A stretch of DNA of 64,000 bases from Kitagawia praeruptora (Eukaryota > Streptophyta > Magnoliopsida > Apiales > Apiaceae), in NCBI GenBank assembly GCA_037693485.1, contig CM075346.1:96764501-96828500 (forward strand), written 5' to 3'. Under the pieces are notes generated by a model. That model did not search any database and was not told the origin of the DNA. It saw nothing but the letters and a program-made list of their open reading frames with translations. Below, piece by piece: positions 22,743 through 33,357 of the stretch; the first letter of the stretch is position 1; each line of letters opens with the position of its first letter. Position numbers and translations under genes: made by a program.

Positions 22743-23845
22743 GTAAAACAGTCTTCAAGTTCTAAAACAAGCCCAGAGGGCAAAGATAAGTAATAAGTTC
22801 CTACGGCTAAAGCAGCAACTCTTGCTCCATAGCCTACCCGGAGGTCCACTTCTCCCTTAGCCAAAGTCCTACTTCTCTGCAGTTCCTGCACATTTATACA
22901 AATGTGAGAAGCACATCCAGTATCCAATACCCAAGATGTAGAAATAGACAGATTGACTTCTATAACATAAATACCTGATCCAGAAATCTGAACACCCTTC
23001 ATTTTCTTCAGATCCTCCAAGTAAGCTGGACAGTTTCTCTTCCAGTGACCAGGCTTGTGGCAATAGTGACATTCACCTTTGTCAGCATTTGCGACATCTC
23101 CCTTCGGCATTTTAGCCTTTTTGAAAGAGGGCTTAGAAGGACCAAGATCTTTGGATGCTACCTTCTTCTTGCCCTTCCATTTCCCTTTTCCCTTAGCACC
23201 TTTCTTGCCCACCATCATTATGGGAGCTTTCTCAGGTGCCTTGACCATATTTGCTTCAGTGGTCCTCAGCATGGCCAACAATTCCATAGGAGTCTTATCT
23301 TGCTCAGTCATATTAAAAGTCATAATGAACTGAGTGTAGTCGCTGTTCAAAGATTGCAAGATTATATCGACTTGAGCCTCTCGCTGAAGCGGGAAACCCA
23401 AACGAGAAAGGTAATCACAATACCCAATCATCTTTAGAACATGTGGTCCGACTGGTCCGTTGCCCTGCTTGCATGAGAAGAGTGCTTTGCTCGTATTGAA
23501 CTTTTCCACACGAGCCTGTGATTGAAACATCGTCGAAAGATGTTCAAACATAGTATAAGCATTCATATCAAAATGCTGCTTCTGAAGCTCAGCATCCATA
23601 GTAGCAAGCATAAGACATGCCACATCAGTTGCATCATCAATATGCTTCTGATAAGCATTTTGTTGAGCAACAGTGGCATTGGCAGCAAGGGCTGCCGGTG
23701 GAGGAATGTCAATCACATAAGATTTCTTTTCCTGCATGAGAACAATTCTCAAATTCCTAGACCAGTCAAGGAAGTTTGATCCTGTCAGCTTGTCCTTCTC
23801 AAGGACTGATCGTACAGAGAAAGTGTTGTTTGTGTTTTGTGCCAT
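22743..23845 (-). pseudogene. gag and protease of Copia-N
   Basis: It starts MAQNTNNTFSVRSVLEKDKL at 23845. The gag core spans residues ~15-210 and is followed by a Lys/Gly-rich basic stretch (GKKGAKGKGKWKGKKK) and one zinc knuckle CHYCHKPGHWKRNC (~258-271). Protease has the active site SWVLDTGCASHIC (~306) and ARVAALAVGTYYLSLPSG. The frame is lost about where the protease domain ends. Gag forms the particle that packages the RNA. Gag itself looks intact over its full length. Confidence 0.88.
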
Positions 23846-25944
23846 TTGTTTTCTACAATGATAAAATGCATAAGATAAGTTAGATTGTTCTATTAATTAT
23901 GTTCAAGTGATTATGACATATTCATAATATATCTCCCACTATTTTTATCAAATTAATAGCCCTTACTATCAATTCGGAAATAATATCCCATAAATCATTC
24001 TAGTGAGCCAAGATCCATATTTCATCATATCCTAAGTCAACCACTGGTAGTCCTTAAAACACGATTATTTAGGTAGACAACAGTTGTCAATTATATCTTA
24101 TATAATTCTTGGATAGTTTGGTGAACAACAATTGTTCATATCTATCTAATAGATTTTTGAACCAAACTTTATGCTTCTAAGTTCATAATAATTGAATATA
24201 ACCGTTTATTTTCACCTTATTATGACGACTCAGTTAAGTTAGACCCAATGATACAACGGCCGAATATAACCGCTTATATTCGTCACATCTCACCACGATA
24301 GACAGGAGTCCCCTGCCACTGGCAATCATTCCCCTTATCGATCTAGGATTTAATGAGTGTTCATTCATTGGAAAGCATCCGATTAAAACTTAATATTTTA
24401 TTAAGGGGTTTAGAATTAAAACGATCATGATCCCATCATAAAGAGATTCCCAATTTTTCCTTGAATTAAATACTTCAAATCAATATTCATCAATAGTTTG
24501 ATTTCCAGGTTGTTGGAGGAGTCACAAGTGGCCTCACTTAATACCCAACTTCCTTACAGGTAAAAACCCGTTTTTGACAAAATCTCCCCATATCTAAATA
24601 ATTGAAAATTCGTATTTAATTCCGTGTTTCATAAACACAGAAATCTCATGATCGTTTGTTTAAAATCTCGAATCGTTACAGATTTTATCTTGTTTAGCAT
24701 GGCAAGCATGGCATGGGTGACGTATCTAATACATGCATACATCATTAATCTAATTAAAGCATGCATACATTTGCTACTCTACACATGCATCATATGTAAA
24801 GTGCATCACATAAAATAATATGCTATGGTTATGGCCCAATCCTATGCGATTTTTTTCCAAGCTAATGGAAAAATCAAGGTCAATCTATGGTGGTAATAAC
24901 TAATTATTACAAAATCTCTTGCTTCGCTTCCAAAGCTGCCTTGATTGCCTCCAAGCTTCTCTTGAAACATTTTACAAAAGAACTCGAGTTGCATTCGAGA
25001 TAAAATAATTACAAAAAGAAAAACGACATGCAAGTCGTATTTAATTATTACAAACCATAAATTAAAAATTAATAAAATAAATTAAAACTAGGTCTTGGGG
25101 CCATAACCATGCATCATGCTCACATAGCAATTAAAAGCATCACATATTGTATAAACACAATTTTATACAACATAAATTAAATATGATCAAATCATAAATA
25201 ATAAATTAATTTAAATATTAACTTAGTAATCAAAATTACTAATTAATAAAATTTTGCATACTCCAAGTTAAACATTAACATTTATAATATAATATTAGCA
25301 TGCAAAACCTGGCTGAAAAAAAATAATTTTTTTTTTATTAAAAAAAAAAAACAGCAGATACGCATCTACAGTATGCGCAACAGACCTATTCTGTTAATTT
25401 TATCTGACACGCATTCAGCGTATGCGTTAATGGACGAAACCCTAGCCGATGCGCATACTGAGTATGCGCATCACCTGTACATGCAGTTTTCTGCAGATTT
25501 CCAGAAACCCAGTTCAATCGTGTCCTTCATTTTAATCGCGATTTTGATACCAAACTGATTTCCAGACCTACGATTACACTTACAGTAACAACACAAACAT
25601 ATATCACCAATCTTGAACGATCAACAATGATGCTTCTCAGATTTGTATGAACCCGTATGTATATATATGTACTTACGTAAATGCATGAACTGTGTCTCAC
25701 TCTTAATCATGATAATCGGCTGGGTTTTTCAGAAGAACAGGGCACGATATAATCTTAATAAAACACACCATATACAACAGATTGTAGACAAACTACAAAG
25801 TCAGAAGCATGTAGCAAATATATACGCATGAAACATGCAGTAGGGTTCTCGAAAAATAAAAACTCAGAACTGGTATGTCTTGAACAGATCGTAAACATCA
25901 TATATAACCAGATTATCATATTATACAAGCAGCTCTGATACCAT
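23846..25944 (-). other. long untranslated leader of Copia-N with primer site
   Basis: This 2.1 kb between 5' LTR and gag has no ORF I would call a gene. The primer site complement CTCTGATACCA is at 25933-25943, one base from the LTR. An A/T-only run lies near 25320-25352. A set of GCAT palindromes lies at 25356-25472. ATATCTCCCACTA at 23929-23941 (minus strand TAGTGGGAGATAT) resembles the polypurine tract of this same element, which has GTGGGAGAT. Confidence 0.7.
25356..25472. repeat. cluster of GCGCAT/ATGCGC hairpins in the Copia-N leader
   Basis: GATGCGCATACT-G-AGTATGCGCATC at 25448-25472 is a perfect 12-bp-arm palindrome. Just upstream are ACGCAT-TCAGCGT-ATGCGT and TACGCATCTACAGTATGCGC with the same core. 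Three related hairpins within 120 bases of leader RNA are more than chance would give. Confidence 0.7.
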
Positions 25945-27465
25945 TGTTGGTTTCGATCGCATATACGCAGCGGAAACAGTAAAATAAAATCGAAACCAAG
26001 CCACGGATCCATGTATAATATATCCGATAATCATGGTAGATAGAAGTTTACCTTATCGAAGCTTTACGTACAAAACGATGCAGATGCTAGCCTCCCACGA
26101 TTATCGAGCACTCCTCTTCGAAGCCCCCTCTACGGTATCCACACGAACACCTTCAAGATTGTCTTTCGATCTTGATTAGAAGTGAGGTACTAGCCTCTAA
26201 TGAAAAGATATGAATATAGGGTTAGGGTTGTGGTTTGCTGCGGCTGTTTCTGATATTCACGTCCCAAAAATCTTCACCCCATATCTTTATATATAGGATA
26301 GTATAAAGCCAAAAAGCCCATGTCAAAACCTAGCCCAAATATGATTTAATTAAATAATAAAATCTAATTCTATTATTCAAATAAATAATTAAGTCAAACT
26401 TAATTATTAAAATCATATCTCATATATCTTTGTATTTTATTATATCTTAATTAAGTCATACTTAATTAATATAATAAAATCCAACTTATCATTAATTAAT
26501 TTAAATTCATAATTTAAATTAATTCTTCCTGTAAAATGTTCTATGTGTGTGACCCTGTAGGTTATTATTTATTTTGGCAATAATTTTATTCTCCAATAAA
26601 ATTATAAACAATGAGCGGTATCTAGTAATACATCATTGCTACCCAATTAAATAATAATTAAATCGTGATTCGATAAACCTTTTGTGATTAATGTTCCCGT
26701 GTAATATAATCCCTTTAACCAAATATTATAGATTAAACTCGAGGCATGTTTATTGTCATCCTCTTCATAATTTAATCCGGGTTTACTTGATCCATGAGTA
26801 GACTATTAATAACAAATCATTATTTGAGCACGGCCATGCATTTTATAGTCTCACTCAATCAAGAGGCCAATAATATCTCTTCTATCTGATAGGAGGGTTA
26901 AATCCTTTATCTATCATTCATATTTCTCATACGATTCACAATATACCCGATGTCCACTTTTATCATTACCCGGTCAAAGGTAACTTTTAATGTAGTCAAA
27001 GTATATTATCCTCGTATAGAAATATAATGATCTCAAGTCAAAGGATCATTACACCATTATCACTGTGAGTCTTTCTTATGACTTAATTAACATGAAGAAT
27101 CTCACGGTGGGTCTGTCCAGTACCATGTACCCCTACATGTACCTATGTATTGACTTTAGTATCTCCATACTTATAACCAATGAGATGTGGTTATCAGTCA
27201 AAAACATACTAGTCTATTTATGTATTATTATTGTCCTGTTTAATAATACTCGACTAGGGACCTTTAAGAATATGATATATTATATAATCTCAAATTCAAG
27301 TTGTAAACTTAAACTATATAATGTGTATCATTATTCTAAGGACATTTATTATGCTAACAAATATCGCAGTAATTAGAGTCATAATAAATACATTTATTTA
27401 ATAATCAAATGACATAAGGTTTATTCGAGAAACAATGTATTGCCTCTAGGGCACCTATACTAACA
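25945..27465 (-). repeat. 5' LTR of Copia-N
   Basis: 1521 bp, nearly identical to 18925-20445. It starts TGTTGG after the primer site, ends CTATACTAACA, and is followed by GATCT. Confidence 0.95.
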
Positions 27466-30259
27466 GATCTCATAATCTCTTTTGCTTTGCTTTTCTAAGT
27501 ATAATGCTAAAATCTTGGTAAATGGTAATGTGGTATGTATCCTTGCTATATTACTAATCTTGGTTGTCTTGTTCCCATACTCGTCTAATTGTGGTTCGTT
27601 TCGGGTGTACCTCATTATCTCAGTGGTTTTCGAAATCATTTACAAATCCAATTTTCTTTGGTATTCTCTTAACTTAATAATCCCTTGGTTTAATCTAGAT
27701 TCACTAATCCCTCAATATAAAATTCTTATAGTATTTCCATGCTCCTTAATATCCAATAGAAGCTTATTCGAAATCAAAATCCTCAAAATCCATATTCAGG
27801 AATTTCCGGAATCTATCGTCATTTCGAGTCTCTTATTTTCAATGTACAACACTAATATGGTTTCTGTTTATTCATTCTCCGTTTCCATTATAGAGTACTT
27901 ATATACCCTTTCTCTAAATCCTCGAAATTTACTATTCATGTGATCACTGTAGCTTTGTTAAAGTTAGGGTTATTACAAAAATTGGTGGCCAAAGTAGTAC
28001 CCCTAGACTTGACTTTTCTGAGAATTACTATTCCGTGACTCGTACTTCAACACTTTTAATAAATCACTGGAAACGTATTTAATTACGAAACCACTTCTAA
28101 AATTATATTTGGTATTTGTAATATTTATCATAAAATTTACAATTCGAAGCCACGGGTCTAGATAGGTGATATGTATTTTCGAAGTTTAGTCAATTGCGGA
28201 TTTTTACTATTCACACCTCTTTCACTAAAACGTTCATAACTCGGTAACCGTTAACTCAAATGACGCACCGTTTTCGCGTACATGATCTAGAGAATGTCTA
28301 AAAGGTAGCTAACTCAAAATTTGACTTTGGTCAGAAGATCAATTTTTCCAGATTTTACTAAAACAGGGCAGGAGCTTTTTGGTGAATAGTGATACCTCTG
28401 AAAAGGGCTTCTTCGCACTTATCCTTGATTCGAACATTTTTATAAAATCGGAAAACTATCCGTTTTACATGAGGTTTTCTCTCGCACCTTCATTTTTATC
28501 TCTAATATTTAATTACCAAGATTCGCCACTGAATTAATCACTTTAAGGGGTTTCAATTTCAGTTACGAACTTGCACTTTTCGAACCACTTTTACGAATTT
28601 AACCACAACTCCTAAACCGTTAGTACATTTCATATGATCTTTATATCAAAACGAAGCTTATAACATAATCTATCCTATCATGGCAGAACATGAAGCTGTA
28701 CAGTGAGTTATAGCTACTATGATGCTCAGTTTTTAATAGTCTAACGAAAATTCGGCATTACAACGGCTATAAATCGAACGTTCTAAAAATCATAACAATC
28801 AAACCAAGCCACACCGGGCATCCATATACTTATACACATGATAATCAACTAGACAAGTCCAAGACATCTCACTTTACCAACATGATTATCATATCTCTTA
28901 AATCAACTAATCCACTACATAATCATGCTTGTAACATCACCATAATCATACTAATCTAAAACCATCAAGAATCATGCATAAAACTCAAAGTCAACCAAGG
29001 GTTCATGAGAGATATACCTTCATTGGAGTTTGTTTAAGCCTTAGTAACCCTTGTATATAACTCTTGTATAACCTTAACATAGCTTAGATCATCCAAAAGA
29101 ATCAAGGAATCAAAGTTAGTTTCTTGAAAACACTATTCACCCTCATCTTTGAGGATTTATTTGAAAATGGAAAACATGGAGATTGAAGCTAAGATTTCTA
29201 GGATATCACTTTTGTGAAATGTAAGACTCACCATAAAAATTTGGAGATCAAACAAGGAGTGGAATCTTGACTTTGGCTCTTGAATTAAGGCATATAGCCG
29301 AATGGTGCTAAATGGGGGAGAGGGAGAGATTTTGCTTAGCTTGCTCTTGGAAATAATGCATAAAGTGATCAATAATTGATAGATATTTGTTGGTTAAACC
29401 ATGGTTTGGTTGATGGGTTAAGGCTTGGTTAAGGGTTTGTTACCATGTGAGCAAGCGTTGGTGTCTTATAGTGCACCTCTTTTCTAACTAGCTTGGTTGC
29501 TTTAATCTTATCTTGCATAAAGTGATTATGTCACCTTCCACTAGCTCATCATACCTCTTGGCTCTCTGCTTGATTCTTTGTCCGGTTATTGCTCAATTTG
29601 ATTGATCGTTCGTAGGAATATCTCAAGGATTTCTAGGGTTTTACCGGAAACCTTCTTAATATTTATAAAACTAATCTCCATCTTTCTTAATACTTCTTGA
29701 ATTTAAATTCCTTAAATCCTTTTAATAAATCCTTAAGTCTTGCAGTGTCCAGGGAAATCTCGGAGAAAATAAAAGTGCTATTTTTCTGAATCCGAAGTCG
29801 TTTACATACACTTATTTCGCCCCTGGATCATGAATACGAACTCAGAAATCCGTTCTGAATACTTCTATATAGTGTCGTCTAATAATATTCTTATTTTCAC
29901 CAAAAACACTATTCATTCTTTATTCCATCTTTATTCCTTATATTTATAAAAATGTCCTTGTTCTCTTTCGGGCATTCCTTAACCCTTTTATGGAACCACT
30001 GGACTAACAACATATATTGATTTGGATGACACAAGAATATCTTCTTCCTCTTTGGAATGCCATATTTTATTCTTAGAAGATAGATTATTCTAATCTAGGT
30101 TGTCAACCCATTGCATTCTTCATGACATATAAACATTGGAATCTATACCCATTCACATTCATTCATTAGAACTGCTAATACCTTGTAGTCGGAATCACTG
30201 TTCATTCTTTCATCAATATATAAAAAGTTTTAATTTTACCGAAAATTGGGGTTCTTACA

Positions 30260-31710
30260 GTTTCGAAGGTTAGCCCATTTTCAAGAAAGGGAGCAGCCTA
30301 ATTATTTCATATATTATTCAACATTGTTAGCTATACTTGGTCAGGTATATGGGAGGCAAAAAAAGAAATGAAGAAGGGGCTGAGATGGGTCTTGGGGATG
30401 GACAATCGATTAATATCGCAATTGACAAATGGTTTAGAAGAAAGGAGGATTTTTGTGTTAACAGTGAAAAGACTAGCAATCAAGCTTTGAATTTGAAAGT
30501 TTCTAGCTTTTTTCAGGAAAATAGGAAGGCTTGGGATGAAAATAATATCAAGCTCCATTTTAATAGTGAGGATACAGATGTCATTCTAAGTACTCGAATT
30601 CCACAAGGGCATACTAGAGATAGGATTGCCTGATCCATTCTAGCAATGGACAGTATATGGTGAGTTCAGGATATCACCAATGGTATCAAAATCAGACTGT
30701 TAATGTACGAATGCAGCAGTCAAGGGGTTGGAGTAAAATATGGAAGCTTGAAATCCCTCATAAGATTAAGGTTTTTTTGTGGAGATTTTGCCGAAATACG
30801 TTACCAATCAGAAATTTGTTAAGGGAAAAAAGTGTTCCAGCCCCTATTGGATGCACAATGTGTGTTGGAGAGGTAGAGAATTTTCTTCATTTGTTCTTTG
30901 ACTATAGCTTTGCTAAGGAGTGCTGGCAACAAGTGGGGCTAAGCTTTGATATGTGGGACGTGGAAAATGTATCGGAATGGATGCTTCATAAACTATTCAA
31001 TGTCTCAGATGATAGCTTGATTAAAATATCAACTGTGCTTTGGGAAGTGTGGTTTGCAAGAAATAAGCGCATCTTTGAGAATAAAAACATGTCACCTTCA
31101 ACAGTAGGAAGCAGATTACAGAGTGGAAGTTAGCAAACAAGAAGTTTTCGACTGCAACTAGCTTAGGGGTAACTGACAAAGAAACGAATATAAGTGGCAA
31201 CCTCCAGAGGTACTAGATTATTTAAAGATCAATGTAGATGCATTAGTTGTTGAAGGGCAAAACTCTTATGCAGTAGGTGTGATCCATAGAAATCGTCAGG
31301 GCCATTATCTTGCAGGGAAAACGTCGAGGTTTGCAGGCTCTATCTCGATTATAGAGGCTGAATTGACAGGTATTTTAGAAGCTTTATTATGGTCTCAGGA
31401 AGTTGCAGGTGGTTCAGTTGCTATTGAAAGTGACTCACTGCTGAGTGTCAATGCAGTGAAATATGGTCAGGTTAATCTGTTTGAACTTGGAGATCTAATA
31501 CAACAGTGTAGTGTTATTCTGAGAAGCAATGAAAGGATCTCGATTGGTTATGTTAGAAAGCAGGCGAACAAGATAGCGCATAGAATTGCTAGAATTCCTT
31601 GTGAGCTTAATAGCTTCATTGTAAATCCGTTTCCTCCGATATTTTTGTGGGAGACATTATTGTCAGATAGTTTGGCATTTTAATGAAATTGGCATTTTCT
31701 AAAAAAAAAA
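30260..31710 (+). pseudogene. 3' end of a LINE (L1 type): reverse-transcriptase zinc region and RNase H, broken
   Basis: The first part (to 30633) has WEAKKEMKKGLRWVLGDGQS, the region after RT in plant LINEs. After a frameshift near 30635 the frame 30657-31133 has VSSGYHQWY, WSKIWKLEIPHKIKVFLWR and C-x2-C followed by H (CTMC, FLHLFF), the zf-RVT domain. After a stop, the frame 31200-31683 has INVDALVVEG, IIEAELTGILEAL and the acidic VAIESDSL, the plant RNase H type (RVT_3). A run of A (31700-31709) is probably the tail. The 5' side is cut by the gypsy-C LTR, so most of the LINE may lie left, outside the window. Confidence 0.85.
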
Positions 31711-31879
31711 CATTATTGCAAGAGCATATATACTCTCGACACAAAAACCTTACAGATTTTATGGATCTTGTTATGGAGTGCATTTTAAAATTTGTAACGA
31801 ACTTTTTACGAACTTGTATTTCATTTTAAATTACTGATTCGCAAAATGTCATTTTTTAAAGTATGATTTAAAAATGGGT

Positions 31880-32270
31880 TGAGGGTGTTTGGGATTGCTT
31901 AAAATAAGTTACTTTTGACTTAATGGAGGTGTTTTTAATTTAAGGAGAAATTGAAGTTGTTTTTACTTTAAGTTGAATGAAAGTGATCGGGTAATTTTAC
32001 TTAAAATTAAATGGACGTTTAATAATTTTGACTTAAAGTGAAATTTGACTTAAAAAATTTTAAATTCATAATATTTAAACTTTACAAGAATTGTGAAAAA
32101 AAAAAAAAAAAAAATATTCCATAAGTCATAAGTCAAAAGTACCTAAATGAAACTTATATGACTTAAATCAATTTTTTAACTTAAAACGGGCTTAAAGCCA
32201 ATTTGCCAAACGGTTCAAAATGAACTTAAACCTCGCAGAAGGAAAAAGCCGTGTTGCCCAAACGGGCTCT
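31880..32270. mobile_element. MITE-like foldback with GTTTGG ends
   Basis: The left end reads GTGTTTGGGATTGCTTAAAA and AAGTTACTTTTGACTTA. The right side holds the rough complement: TAAGTCAAAAGTACC, TTTTTTAACTTAAAACGGGC, GCCAAACGG and CCCAAACGGGC. Ends of this kind are common in plant hAT- or PIF-like MITEs. No target duplication was fixed. The remaining bases to 32419 hold only AT-rich sequence with repeated AATAAATATTTATT. Confidence 0.5.
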
Positions 32271-32419
32271 TAATGATGACCGGTGAGTTTGTCATTTTCA
32301 ACGTCTTGGATTCGATTATCAATTATATAAATATTTATTAAACAGACACTAAGACACTAATGAGTATCCTAATAAATATTTATTGAAAAAATACTAATAA
32401 ATATTTATTGAGTTTGTTA

Positions 32420-32716
32420 CTCCCTCCGTCCCGACAGATTGTTTACATTTGCTTTTTGCACGGAAACCAAGAATTATGATTAAAATAAGTGAAGTAGTGG
32501 GTGTAATAGTAATTTATTGTTAAAATAAGTGAAGTAGTGGGTGTAATAGTGATTTTATTATTAAAATAAGTGAAGTAGTGAGTGTAATAGTGTAAAGTAT
32601 TGTTAAAATAAGTGAAGTAGTGGGTGTAATAGTGTTAAAACTTACTAGGAAACGTAAAGAATTGGTTGGGACGTCCCAAAAAGGAAAGTGTAAACAATTG
32701 ATTGGGACAAAGGGAG
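32420..32716. mobile_element. Stowaway-type MITE (297 bp)
   Basis: Terminal inverted repeats CTCCCTCCGTCCC and GGGACAAAGGGAG are flanked by TA on both sides (32418-32419 and 32717-32718), the signature of Tc1/mariner-derived Stowaway elements. The middle is a tandem repeat of the 28-base core AAAATAAGTGAAGTAGTGGG plus TGTAATAG, present four times with unequal spacers. Confidence 0.88.
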
Positions 32717-33030
32717 TATAAATTTCAGAAATCGAAACAAATCAATTTAGGTATTTAATAGCAATTTATTGGCAAATTGAAAATTTATTGAAATGATAAA
32801 TTAGAACCAAAATCGAATAAATTTTAATATCTAAATAATATCTAATATATTAACCTAATTTATAATATAATATATCATTTAAAAAATAATTCATAAAAAT
32901 TAATTGAATTTCAAACATCAAATTAGTTAAATATTTTTTAATAATAAATCGATGATTTGTCCATAATTTTTGAAAAATCAAAACATTTTTAGCACACTGC
33001 ATCAAAGTCATATTTTGCAAAAGGAAGCTC

Positions 33031-33225
33031 GTCAGGAACCGCTTATTTAATAATCAGTTTCTGAACCGTTGGATCAGCGATCCAACGGTCCCCCTGGATT
33101 ACAAAAAAAATTTACATTCCTCGGAAATTTTCCTTGGATCGGTCCTCGGAAATTTACATTCCTCGGAAGCTGATTGTAACGATCCAACGGCTAAGAAACT
33201 GATTGTTAAATAACCCGTTCCTGAC
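33031..33225. repeat. foldback element with ~45-bp inverted repeats
   Basis: The left arm GTCAGGAACC...AATCAGTTTCT...CCGTTGGATC pairs with the right arm GATCCAACGG...AGAAACTGATT...CCGTTCCTGAC. Within it ATTTACATTCCTCGGAA occurs twice (about 33110 and 33148). It lies 130 bases before the start of the small mitochondrial-type gene, so it may overlap its promoter. Confidence 0.8.
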
Positions 33226-33298
33226 AAACGATTGTCAGGGACTGGGACCCTTTGTAAAATACCTATAGAATTGCATATTCACCCTTTCACAAAAGGCA

Positions 33299-33315
33299 TA
33301 CACACACACACACAT
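33299..33315. repeat. short (CA)n run in the 5' region of the small gene
   Basis: CACACACACACACACA, about 45 bases before the ATG at 33358. Confidence 0.85.
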
Positions 33316-33357
33316 TTCACGCTATACACTTCCCCTGAAAATAAAAAGTAGAAAAAC

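Larger units (their letters stand above)
18925..27465 (-). mobile_element. Copia-N: complete-length but coding-defective copia (8541 bp)
   Basis: Two 1521-bp LTRs (18925-20445 and 25945-27465) start TGTTGGTTTCG and end ACTAACA. GATCT is duplicated at 18920-18924 and 27466-27470. By eye the LTRs differ at about four bases. The polypurine tract complement ATCTCCCAC follows the left LTR, and the primer site complement CTCTGATACCA (25933-25943) precedes the right one, so the element runs on the minus strand. Gag, protease, integrase and RT are recognisable but broken, and RNase H is largely gone. LTR size and protein motifs suggest the Angela/BARE side of copia, uncertain. Confidence 0.93.
15946..27977 (-). 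mobile_element. gypsy-B: solo LTR (about 3.49 kb) carrying a nested copia
   Basis: It starts TGTGACGGCCCC at 15946 and ends GGGTTATTACA at 27977. AAAAT flanks both sides (15941-15945 and 27978-27982), so it is a complete insertion. Taking out Copia-N (8541 bp plus one 5-base duplication) leaves 3486 bp, all of it LTR type, with no primer site, tract or coding part. That is the structure of a solo LTR left by recombination between two LTRs. It sits in the LTR of the related gypsy-C. Confidence 0.8.
13326..30259 (-). repeat. 5' LTR of gypsy-C, about 4.9 kb, split by a nested solo LTR
   Basis: One end is TGTAACACCCCC at 13326 next to the primer site. The other is GGGGTTCTTACA ending at 30259, at the border with LINE sequence. 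The LTR is interrupted at 15945/27978 by gypsy-B with duplicated AAAAT. Removing that insertion joins 13326-15945 to 27983-30259, about 4.9 kb. Both halves align in order with gypsy-B blocks: the GATCCGGGGCC start, the GTGAGC block near 13750 and 16390, ACGATGATCAGTCGT near 14095 and 16854, and AACGAAAAT-CGG-CATTA-AACGGCTAT near 28744 and 18188. Tekay-like chromovirus is my guess. Confidence 0.7.

Noticed and set aside
27482..27943. 153-residue hydrophobic ORF
   Set aside because: It lies in the gypsy-B solo LTR; the Leu/Ile/Phe-rich content comes from T-rich LTR sequence.
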